From NCBI GenBank assembly GCA_964383905.1, contig CAYLJO010000277.1, forward strand, positions 1 through 7,461: a stretch of DNA of 7,461 bases. The letters are read 5' to 3'. Both the position numbers and the translations under genes were made by a program. Under the pieces are notes generated by a model, which saw nothing but the letters and a program-made list of their open reading frames with translations, was not told the origin of the DNA and did no database searches. This DNA is from CAYLJO01 sp964383905 (GTDB lineage: Bacteria > Acidobacteriota > Blastocatellia > Pyrinomonadales > Pyrinomonadaceae). This document shows, in pieces, positions 1 through 6,122 of the stretch; position 1 is the stretch's first letter; the number at the start of each line of letters is the position of its first letter.

Positions 1-249
1 CTTAATTTCTTTCATACCCACGAATCTAAACACTCTCCTAAGTGATCCCAGTGCTATCCAACGCGGACCACATCTACCCCGCCCGAAGGAGTAATCAAGC
101 TGATCGTACGCACCGCAGCAAAGAGTACAAGTTGCCCACACGGTCATCAGGTATCATCTCGTGTTCACAGTCGCTACATCCGCACTTCCGCAGATCTGCC
201 ATGGCAAGGCATCTCAGTTAACCGACCACCGCGTGAATCTGAACATGTG
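1..249. other. gene-free left edge, downstream of the GH3 gene
   Basis: I see no supported gene here. The stretch lies downstream of the GH3 stop codon. It contains a 10-bp palindrome, TGCCATGGCA, at 198-207, but no hairpin followed by a T-run that would make a convincing terminator for the GH3 transcript. A minus-strand ATG at 13-15 opens a frame (M-K-E-I-K) that leaves the window at once. It has no ribosome binding site at the right distance, so it is not called. Confidence 0.5.
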
Positions 250-2817
250 CTACTTGACCGATACCGTGGCGGGCAGGGTCAGCTTGCCGCTCAGCTCGAT
301 CTGTTCGGACGAGGTCCCGACCAACACCTCGAACGTGCCCGCTTCGGCAATCCAACGCTTTCCGCCGACATCGAAATAAGCCAGCGAGCGCACATCCAAA
401 GGAACTGTTATCCTGCGCGTCTCGCCCGGTTTCAGGTCCACCTTCGCAAAACCCTTCAGCTCTTTCGGCGGGCGCGGCAAGCGCGCGTGCCTGTCGGCGA
501 TGTATACCTCAGCCACCGCCGCCCCGGCGCGCCTGCCCGTGTTGGTCACCTCGAACGACACCTCGTAGCGCGGGTTCGAAGTGCCGCCGCCCACCGGTTT
601 GATCACCAGATTCCCGTACTTGAAGGTGGTGTAGGACAGTCCGTACCCGAACGGGAAGAGCGGCTTCACGCCGTTCTTCTCGTAGCCGCGGTAGCCGACG
701 AAGACTCCCTCCTGATAGGGGATGCGGTTCGTGCCCGGCTCCGTGTAGTAGCTGTCGTGGACGGGGTTATCCTCCCAGCGCCGCTCGAAGGTGACCGGCA
801 ACCGGCCCGAGGGGTTCACGTCCCCGAAGAGGATCTCGGCTAAAGCTGTCCCGCCCTCCTGCCCGGGATACCACGCCTCGATGAGCGCCGGCACGCGATC
901 GATCCACGCGTTCATATCGACGCCGCCGCCCGACGTGATCACCACAATCGTGTTCCTATTCGCCGCGGCCATTTCCCGGATCAGCTCGTCCTGTCCAGGA
1001 GGCAGGTAGAAGGTTCTGTCCGCGCCTTCACTCTCCGTATCAGGATTGAAGCCGGCCGCGACCACCACCGCGTCGGCCTGTGCCGCCATCTTCTTTGCTT
1101 CTGCTTCGACGATGCTGCCGTGACGCAGAATACCCATTCTCAGCCACGCCCCGAACCTGGCGGAGCGCCCGTGCTGCTCGAGCACGATCTTGTGAGGCTT
1201 CTCGTCGAGCGAGAGGGTAATGTGACCGGCTACCGCCCTTGCCCTGGTCCAGTTATCCAGGACGAGGTTGTCGTCCACGTAGAGACGGTGGCCGCCCACT
1301 TCGTCTCTCGTCGTCAACACAAAGATGTCGTAAGCGCCCGCGCCCTCCGGCCTGTAGTAGCCGGTCCAGCGGGAGGAGAGGGTCTGCTCGGGAAACGTCG
1401 CGGGCGAGCCTGGCCCATAGTTGACGTGCTGCTCGGTGCGCGTCACGACGGGCGCCCCCTGCAGGTCGGTGGCTTTAAAGTACTCGGCAAGGAGGCCCGG
1501 CTGCCCGTTCGCGGTGGCGGTCGAAAAGTTGGTCGCCTGCGCCATCTCCCCCAATGAAGGGATGCCGCGATGGTAGTATACATTGACCGCACTGCCCTGT
1601 GTGTTCGTCAGGCCTTCAAGAAAACTGACGGCGGTGAACGGCTCTACCCTGGCGCTGCCTCCGCCGACGGGAACCGCCGGATAAGCATTAGGGCCGATGA
1701 CGGCGATGGACTTAAGTCGATCCTTAGCGAGCGGCAGGAGCCCTCCTTCGTTCTTGAGGAGAACCATCCCGGAGCGCGCCGCATCGAGCGCCACGCGTCG
1801 GCCTGGCAGGTTGTAGCGCGGGATAGATGTGTCCGTCTGGTCGCGGTCGAGCCAGCCGAATCTGACGGCCGTGCGCAGGATGCGACGCACCTTGTCATCG
1901 ATGGTCGCCACTGAGACTTGACCCTGCTCAATGGCCGGCACCAGATGCTTTCGATTCAGGAACTGACCGGAAGGCATCTCCAGGTCCAGCCCGCCATTGG
2001 CCGCCGCGACGGCGTTGTAGGTGGCGACCCAGTCGGACATCATGACGCCGTCGAAGCCCCACTCCTTCTTCGCAATATCCGTGTTGAGATAGCCGTTCTG
2101 CGTCATGTGCGAGCCGTTGGTCAGGTTGTAGGAGTCCATGATCGCCCCGACGCGCGCTTCCTTGACGGCAGCTTCAAACGTCGGCAGGTAGATCTCGCGC
2201 ATCGTGCGCTCGTCGATCACCGAGTCGGTGTTGTGCCGGTCGAACTCCGAGTTGTTGCCAATGAAGTGTTTAATGGTGGCCGAGACGCCTTGGCTTTGCA
2301 CTCCCCGGATGTAGCCGACCGCGATCCGTGAAGCGAGGAATGGGTCTTCGCCGAAATACTCGAAGTTGCGCCCGTTCATCGGCGCACGATAGATGTTCAC
2401 GCCCGGCCCCAAGAGGAAGTGGACGCCCTTGGCGCGCGCGTCGCGCGCGATCTCCATGCCCTCCCGCTCGGCGAGCGCCGGATCCCACGTAGCCGCGAGC
2501 GAGATGCCGCCCGCCATAGCGGTGGCCGGCCCGAAATTGCGCACGCCCAGCGGGCCGTCGGCCATCTTCAGGCGGGGCAGGCCGAGCCGCGGGAGGTCGC
2601 GGATGAAGAAGCCGTCCACCCCTCCGAGCAGGTCGATCTTTTCCTCGAGAGTCATCTGGCTGAGGATAGACTCGACGCGCCGCTCGATCTCGCTGGAGGG
2701 GGGCTGGGATATCGGCGCGGATGACTGTGCCGGCGCAAGCGTTGCAGAGGAAATGAAAAAGAGTAGGCCCATAACAGCCCGATAGAGGTTTCTCATGAGA
2801 TGACCATTCACTGGCAT
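250..2817 (-). CDS. secreted GH3 beta-glucosidase-type hydrolase with PA14 insert
   Basis: A glycoside hydrolase family 3 enzyme that probably removes terminal beta-linked sugars from oligosaccharides or glycosides in the periplasm or outside the cell. Residues 1-30 form a signal peptide (hydrophobic core, then APA before Q31). The TIM barrel spans about 45-320, with the substrate-site motifs MADGP (85-89) and KHF (183-185) and the nucleophile Asp262 in SDW. The second, alpha/beta domain starts near 348 and is interrupted by a PA14 module at about 437-562. It resumes with ESEGADR, whose Glu597 fits the acid/base residue. A fibronectin-III-like domain (about 766-838) closes the protein. This architecture and length are normal for PA14-containing GH3 enzymes. 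The ATG at 2817 or the one at 2796 could be the start; neither has a strong ribosome binding site. Exact substrate (glucoside, xyloside or other) cannot be read from sequence. The gene begins 7 bases after a broken gene, so its promoter must lie within that remnant or further upstream. Confidence 0.95.
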   Translation of the reverse strand: MPVNGHLMRNLYRAVMGLLFFISSATLAPAQSSAPISQPPSSEIERRVESILSQMTLEEKIDLLGGVDGFFIRDLPRLGLPRLKMADGPLGVRNFGPATAMAGGISLAATWDPALAEREGMEIARDARAKGVHFLLGPGVNIYRAPMNGRNFEYFGEDPFLASRIAVGYIRGVQSQGVSATIKHFIGNNSEFDRHNTDSVIDERTMREIYLPTFEAAVKEARVGAIMDSYNLTNGSHMTQNGYLNTDIAKKEWGFDGVMMSDWVATYNAVAAANGGLDLEMPSGQFLNRKHLVPAIEQGQVSVATIDDKVRRILRTAVRFGWLDRDQTDTSIPRYNLPGRRVALDAARSGMVLLKNEGGLLPLAKDRLKSIAVIGPNAYPAVPVGGGSARVEPFTAVSFLEGLTNTQGSAVNVYYHRGIPSLGEMAQATNFSTATANGQPGLLAEYFKATDLQGAPVVTRTEQHVNYGPGSPATFPEQTLSSRWTGYYRPEGAGAYDIFVLTTRDEVGGHRLYVDDNLVLDNWTRARAVAGHITLSLDEKPHKIVLEQHGRSARFGAWLRMGILRHGSIVEAEAKKMAAQADAVVVAAGFNPDTESEGADRTFYLPPGQDELIREMAAANRNTIVVITSGGGVDMNAWIDRVPALIEAWYPGQEGGTALAEILFGDVNPSGRLPVTFERRWEDNPVHDSYYTEPGTNRIPYQEGVFVGYRGYEKNGVKPLFPFGYGLSYTTFKYGNLVIKPVGGGTSNPRYEVSFEVTNTGRRAGAAVAEVYIADRHARLPRPPKELKGFAKVDLKPGETRRITVPLDVRSLAYFDVGGKRWIAEAGTFEVLVGTSSEQIELSGKLTLPATVSVK

Positions 2818-2824
2818 TCTAAAC

Positions 2825-3229
2825 TTAGAGCTCGTTGCAATACAATTCTAGTCCGGCACGGAAGAAGTCCCTTTCGAGCAGCAAATCGAATACACGTCCG
2901 GTCGTGACCTTAGGTTGTAAGCTGTACCGCATTATCGAATCTATCGCTTTCTGGTAATCGCCGGCGTACAATTCTCTCAGTCGCTTGTCGGTGATGCCGG
3001 AGGGTCTCTTTATCTGCTCATGCCGCCATGTAAACCGGTCTTCTTCGGAACTGTAGACAAAGTACTTTTCTGAAAGCGATGCAAACTCGGGACCCAAGAT
3101 ATCCCTGAGCTCAGTCTCATTGAAACTGGTCTGCCTCAGAATAGTCTGTGTCGCGTGGGATCTTGTGATTGAATCATCTTTTCTCAGCGAATCAAGAAGA
3201 CGCCTGACGCCAGTCTGCCATCGCCCCAA
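2825..3229 (-). pseudogene. downstream fragment of a frameshifted gene of unknown function
   Basis: An open frame of 134 codons that has no ATG near its beginning: it could only start at a TTG directly after an in-frame TGA. It overlaps the preceding frame (3184-3522) by 46 bases, and the two read smoothly into each other if one base is gained or lost inside the overlap. Joining VDWGDGRLASGV to RRLLDSLRKDDS gives a continuous polar helix-rich protein. Residues 40-135 are rich in charged helices and contain FTWRHEQIKR, which has the look of a winged-helix or helical-bundle segment of a larger protein. I do not recognise the family. It ends 7 bases before the GH3 start. An alternative is a real short gene translated by coupling or programmed frameshifting from the one upstream. 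Confidence 0.5.
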
Positions 3230-3522
3230 TCAACCTCGTCGCCCTGCAACTCCAACCTCCATAACTCAAAGGCTTCACCGTTGAGATCGAAACAGAGCCA
3301 ATCTTTCCCGCCATAACCTCTGGGCAAGAACCGCTGCAGATAAGAAGGCGGCTGCGAGAGGGTTAATGCCACGGATTGACCCCAGCGGTAAGTAACTGGC
3401 TCCTGCGGGTGATCAATCCCATCCCATGTAAATATAGGCTGATGGAGCTCCAAACCTGCTACTGCTCTAATTCCGGCAGCAGTAACGAGAAGAGAATATC
3501 CGTTTGATTCTGCATACGCCTG
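3184..3522 (-). pseudogene. upstream fragment of the same frameshifted gene
   Basis: This frame stays open from just after a TGA at 3523-3525 down to the TGA at 3184. The part before residue LELHQ still looks like protein (SNGYSLLVTAAGIRAVAGLEL), yet it offers no ATG or GTG. The only usable start is a TTG at 3453, with no clear ribosome binding site. The first half therefore appears to have lost its true beginning. The segment from 3453 onward is rich in Trp, Gly and acidic residues (IFTWDGIDH, YRWGQSVAL, GKDWLCFDLNGEAFELW) and looks like a compact beta-rich domain. No family is recognised. With the next fragment it would make a protein of about 230 residues, itself probably the tail of something longer. 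Confidence 0.45.
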
Positions 3523-3556
3523 TCATCCGAGCCCTTAAAATTGGATCCGATCCCCT

Positions 3557-3587
3557 ACCACCATCCTCTTTCAAGGGGCATGGTGGT
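3557..3587 (-). terminator. hairpin after the rep-like gene, possible weak terminator
   Basis: Perfect 8-bp arms, ACCACCAT at 3557-3564 and ATGGTGGT at 3580-3587, are separated by 15 bases and start 8 bases beyond the stop codon of the 375-residue gene. On the minus strand the hairpin is followed by a G-rich stretch and only later by TTTT, so it is a poor intrinsic terminator. It may simply protect the 3' end of the transcript. Confidence 0.3.
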
Positions 3588-3595
3588 TCAAGCTT

Positions 3596-4723
3596 TCAGC
3601 TGGTCACGCCAGCCATTGATAGTGCTAACTCGCGCACCCGTGGCGCGTCTTCCGCCAGGAGGTATCCACCGGCCTCAATGCTGACCTGCGAGAGTGTTAC
3701 ATCAATGGCTTGGCCGTGCGTCTCCAGCATCGCCATACACATCTCGGCCATCTCTTTGATCCCTTCCGGCGGGAGTGGCACGGCCTTCGGCGTCTCATGA
3801 CGCGGACCGACCTCGAGGCCTGAGCGCGTTCGCTCGGCCGAGGTGTTGATCACGCCGTGGCTTCTGAGCACGTTGTAGGCCTCCTTGTGCGCCACTCTGG
3901 TGGCCTTCGGGATGCCGTGTTTGTCTAACCAGTCGCGGGTGCGCTCGTGCTCAAGCCTCGCGGCTTGCGCGGCGGCGGTATGGAGTGCGGGCTCCAACTC
4001 GCACTTGAGTCGTCTGACGATCTCATCGATCGAGTCCGTGCCCGGCGCAGCAGTTTGAGTGAACCGACTTACGTTTCCCTTCTGCTTTGTGATCAATGGT
4101 AAGTTCTGAGGGGAAGCGTTCGCGGGTGCGGAAGACGTTTTATCCACCCGGTTTGTCTCCGCGCCGTTTTGTGGCGCGCGTCGGTTTAAATCTGTGTCTA
4201 AGTCCTCTAAATCACCGTAGGTGTCATTAAAGCGCGTATCACCCTGTGAAGTGTGAGCGCCACTCAGTGAAGTATGAGAAAACCGTAAAATTTTTGGTCG
4301 GGCTGCCGCTTGGGTATTTCCGATGGAAGCAGTTGCGCGGTTGATGAAAATGCGAATACCGACTCCGTTCCGGTGCGCGTCATAACCAATTACGCCCTTC
4401 TCGTGCAGCCAATGGAGGGCTTTTTGAGCCGTCGCCGAAGCAACACCCAGCATGGCGGTCAACTGCTCCCAGGCTGTGACCCACTTCTCTTCCCTATCCT
4501 CGCCGGTGAACCGAAGCACTCCCTCCCTCTCGATAAACTGGCCGGGCGCATCGATGAGTCGAAAATAGATTTTGCTCATCAAGTTCGTCACCCGGCAAGC
4601 TTCGTCCGAGGTCACCACCTGAATGGCATCTCGATCAACCTGGCGGAAATTTGTGCGATATTCTCCTTCGTGAAGAGTCGTGCGTCTGACGAACAATCGT
4701 GTTGAGGTCGCCGCCCGTATCAT
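3596..4723 (-). CDS. winged-helix protein, candidate plasmid replication initiator
   Basis: A 375-residue protein, probably cytoplasmic and DNA-binding. Residues 40-130 form a winged helix: an N-terminal helix and strand (CRVTNLMSKIYFRLIDAP), a helix-turn-helix (WEQLTAMLGVASATAQKALHWLHEKGVI) and a wing ending GIRIFINRA. A low-complexity linker rich in Ser, Asn and Thr (about 140-230) leads to a charged alpha-helical C-terminal half (230-375). This layout, and its place about 400 bases from a large iteron-like repeat array, suggest a replication initiator, but I do not recognise a named Rep family and the role is inferred. I chose the ATG at 4723 because GAAAGGA stands 6 bases before it. A longer frame begins at a TTG at 4855 that has no such site and runs into an inverted repeat. 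It could instead be a replisome loader or a transcription regulator. Confidence 0.6.
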   Translation of the reverse strand: MIRAATSTRLFVRRTTLHEGEYRTNFRQVDRDAIQVVTSDEACRVTNLMSKIYFRLIDAPGQFIEREGVLRFTGEDREEKWVTAWEQLTAMLGVASATAQKALHWLHEKGVIGYDAHRNGVGIRIFINRATASIGNTQAAARPKILRFSHTSLSGAHTSQGDTRFNDTYGDLEDLDTDLNRRAPQNGAETNRVDKTSSAPANASPQNLPLITKQKGNVSRFTQTAAPGTDSIDEIVRRLKCELEPALHTAAAQAARLEHERTRDWLDKHGIPKATRVAHKEAYNVLRSHGVINTSAERTRSGLEVGPRHETPKAVPLPPEGIKEMAEMCMAMLETHGQAIDVTLSQVSIEAGGYLLAEDAPRVRELALSMAGVTS

Positions 4724-4729
4724 ACTCGG

Positions 4730-4735
4730 TCCTTT
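4730..4735 (-). promoter_or_regulatory. ribosome binding site that decides the rep-like start
   Basis: AAAGGA on the minus strand, 6 bases before ATG at 4721-4723. It is the only good Shine-Dalgarno match near the beginning of this reading frame and argues against the upstream TTG start. Confidence 0.7.
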
Positions 4736-4768
4736 CGTAAGAGGCTTGACAGCCGAATGCAGGTCGAT

Positions 4769-4796
4769 AGGATAAATGTCAGTTTTGTCTCCACAA
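4769..4796 (-). promoter_or_regulatory. candidate promoter of the rep-like gene
   Basis: On the minus strand TTGTGG and TATCCT are separated by 16 bases, about 45 bases before the chosen ATG. The match to the sigma-70 consensus is only moderate at both boxes, so this is a suggestion, supported mainly by its position between the inverted repeat and the gene. Confidence 0.25.
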
Positions 4797-4838
4797 ACAA
4801 AGCTCCGCCTGCCCGCCATCAAGCGGGTTAAAGGTTTT

Positions 4839-4883
4839 GGCCTGAAGCGCTCCAAAGTCTACGGCTCAAGAGCGCTTCAGGCC
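4839..4883. repeat. 14-bp inverted repeat upstream of the rep-like gene
   Basis: Perfect 14-bp arms (GGCCTGAAGCGCTC at 4839-4852 and its complement at 4870-4883) flank a 17-base loop. Its sequence is unrelated to the GGGTATCA repeats nearby. It lies upstream of the candidate rep promoter. On the plus strand it is followed by TTAATCTTTT, so it could end plus-strand transcripts, but no plus-strand gene ends here. An operator for autoregulation, or a recombination or origin hairpin, are alternatives. Confidence 0.7.
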
Positions 4884-5197
4884 TTAATCTTTTCAGCCCC
4901 CCTAATCTAGCTCCTCATCACTTACTTTGAATCCCCTGTAAAAATATTTTCATCTCACCGACCCCTTCATCTGTTGTTGCGATTCACTCTTCTTAAGATC
5001 AGATGTAGTGGCGGGCTCAGGAAAGCGCCCCCCAACCACCATTCTTACTAAATTTGTTCAGGCTTGAGAATCTGTTATTTTTTTAATAGGGATTCTTTTT
5101 TCTGAGAGGCTACCGGCATTTTAAGAGAGTATCAGTGGAATGATTCCATCTTAAAAATTTAATCGGGTATCAAAGATTTAATACGGTATCAGAGTCT

Positions 5198-5229
5198 TGA
5201 AGGGGTATCGGGTCAGCGATACCCCTTCA
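5198..5229. repeat. inverted iteron pair 1
   Basis: Perfect 13-bp arms (5198-5210 and 5217-5229) built on GGGTATCG and its complement, with a 6-base gap. The reverse core starts 14 bases after the forward core. Confidence 0.85.
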
Positions 5230-5289
5230 TAAGTTTTATAGGGTATCGGAGATTTAATAGGGTATCAATAAACTGATAGGGTCAGAAAT

Positions 5290-5327
5290 AAATAAGAGGG
5301 TATCAATTATCTGATACCCTCTTATTT
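5290..5327. repeat. inverted iteron pair 2, the longest hairpin
   Basis: Perfect 16-bp arms (5290-5305 and 5312-5327) built on GGGTATCA, with a 6-base gap. It has A-rich and T-rich outer flanks, so it could also act as a two-way terminator. A further, degenerate reverse core (TAATACCC, 5331-5338) follows 19 bases after the reverse core here. Confidence 0.85.
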
Positions 5328-5417
5328 TGTTAATACCCCTCAAGTGTTTTTGAAAAGACGGTATTAACCGCGCACGCCAAGGAGAAGTGCTTGACAAAGA
5401 AGGTTAAGGTAAAAACC

Positions 5418-5451
5418 TTGATAGGGTATCAGAACAATGATACCCTATCAA
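5418..5451 (-). terminator. inverted iteron pair 3, likely terminator of the par operon
   Basis: Perfect 14-bp arms (5418-5431 and 5438-5451) with the same GGGTATCA core and 6-base gap as the other two pairs. It lies 26 bases after the stop codon of the winged-helix partner gene. On the minus strand the stem is followed by GG and then TTTTT, which is the form of an intrinsic terminator. It is off the 19-bp grid of the main array. The site may both end the par transcript and bind the repeat-binding protein. Confidence 0.55.
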
Positions 5452-5477
5452 AATTTGAGTAAAAACAATAAAACCAA

Positions 5478-6122
5478 CTATTTATGAGGAGAGATGGAGA
5501 CTTTATAAATTGCTGCGGTATGTTTGTAGGGGTCGAATTCTTTGACTAGATGTATCCAGCCTTTGTTCCGAAGCGATTTTAGGTTGCGTCGGGCCCTTTG
5601 CTCCGTGAGTCCTGTTTGTGACATGACCCTCGGAACCGTCACTTCACACTCGTCCTTCCCCTGAGCGTGAGACATCTCGAGAAGAGAGCGTAAAACAGCG
5701 GATTCGCCGCCGTTGAGCCGATACACCTTATTAATATCTCGGATGAACCTGTCAATGTCGAACCGTTGATTATATAAGACGCGACCTTCTGGTGAAGGGG
5801 TTCCGAGATTCGGGGCTTCGCGTGTGATGAGATTAGTATGTGCTCTTTGCTCGACCGGTCTTAAGTTGGCGATATCTTGCGCTGAGGGCAGAGAGGTCTC
5901 GACGGAATTAGTACCTTTATCTCTTTGGTTTTCAGTATTTACCGTCGGAGGAGCCTCTTTCCTTTCGAAGGCGCCTAAAAACCGATCGTAAACAGAGTCG
6001 TCCTCCGGCTTCTCTTCACGAGGAGGAAGTTTAAGCCTTGTTGATGTCCTAAAAGGCTTCACTTTACCCTGGTCGCGGTCTTCACTATTGGCAGGCATTT
6101 GGTTAGATTTAAAACCCATCAT
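5478..6122 (-). CDS. winged-helix partner of ParA, putative centromere-binding protein
   Basis: A 214-residue soluble protein, probably the DNA-binding half of the partition system. Residues 1-115 are polar, rich in charged residues and proline, and likely disordered. Residues about 118-212 form a winged helix: leading helices (FDIDRFIRDINKVYRL, GGESAVLRSLLEMSHAQ), a helix-turn-helix (VPRVMSQTGLTEQRARRNLKSLRNKGWI) and a beta wing (TAAIYKVSI). Its ATG overlaps the TGA of parA (ATGA) and it has little ribosome binding site of its own, so translation is probably coupled to ParA. ParB proteins usually occupy this place, but the GERRxRA-type CTP-binding motif of ParB is absent. The GGGTATCA repeats begin just beyond its end and are its most obvious target. 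It could instead be a second replication protein, or a repressor of the operon. Confidence 0.6.
   Translation of the reverse strand: MMGFKSNQMPANSEDRDQGKVKPFRTSTRLKLPPREEKPEDDSVYDRFLGAFERKEAPPTVNTENQRDKGTNSVETSLPSAQDIANLRPVEQRAHTNLITREAPNLGTPSPEGRVLYNQRFDIDRFIRDINKVYRLNGGESAVLRSLLEMSHAQGKDECEVTVPRVMSQTGLTEQRARRNLKSLRNKGWIHLVKEFDPYKHTAAIYKVSISPHK

Larger units (their letters stand above)
5127..5335 (+). repeat. iteron-like direct repeats, GGGTATCA core on a 19-bp grid
   Basis: Forward cores start at 5127 (GAGTATCA), 5165, 5184 (CGGTATCA), 5203 (GGGTATCG), 5241 (GGGTATCG), 5260 and 5298, with a degenerate GGGTCAGA at 5279. Every distance is 19 or 38 bases. Most units also end in ATA just before the next GGG, giving a rough consensus GGGTATCaaagatTTaATA. 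The grid slots at 5146, 5222 and 5317 lack a forward core. The slot at 5222 overlaps the end of the reverse core at 5217, and the slot at 5317 overlaps the one at 5312. A 19-bp period is within the usual size of plasmid iterons and places sites about two helical turns apart. Confidence 0.85.
4884..5477. other. putative origin of replication and/or partition site
   Basis: A gene-free stretch between the winged-helix par partner and the rep-like gene, much richer in A and T than the genes around it. Its left part (4884-5126) has no clear repeats but includes long T-runs around 5077-5101, a plausible easily melted region. Its right part carries the 19-bp-spaced GGGTATCA repeats and three hairpins. 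Iterons next to an AT-rich region and a rep-like gene are the classic layout of an iteron plasmid origin. Repeats adjoining a par operon are equally the layout of a centromere. I saw no convincing DnaA box in it. Confidence 0.6.

Noticed and set aside
1..15. Minus-strand ATG opening a frame at the left edge
   Set aside because: Only five codons are visible and there is no ribosome binding site at a suitable distance, so a partial gene cannot be supported.
247..843. Long plus-strand open frame (198 codons) across the 3' part of the GH3 gene
   Set aside because: It is antisense to well-conserved GH3 sequence. High GC content keeps the opposite frames open, and its translation is Arg/Val-rich without any domain.
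3459..3515. Very short minus-strand frame beginning MQNQTDILFS and ending at a TAG
   Set aside because: Eighteen codons, no clear ribosome binding site, and it overlaps the better protein-like frame of the broken gene. It may be just an alternative phase of the same decayed sequence.
4140..4148. DnaA-box-like TTATCCACC
   Set aside because: One mismatch to the consensus, a single copy, and inside the rep-like coding sequence, away from the repeat array.
4310..4705. Plus-strand open frame of 131 codons opposite the rep-like gene
   Set aside because: It lies antisense to the winged-helix coding region, has no ribosome binding site and shows no recognisable protein features.
4724..4855. Longer version of the rep-like protein starting at a TTG at 4855
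   Set aside because: No ribosome binding site, low-quality N-terminal sequence, and it would cover the candidate promoter and run into the inverted repeat. The ATG at 4723 with AAAGGA is better.
5127..5451. CRISPR-like array
   Set aside because: The repeat core is only about 8 bases, the period is 19 bases and there are no unique spacers of normal length. The sites occur in both orientations and no cas gene is present.
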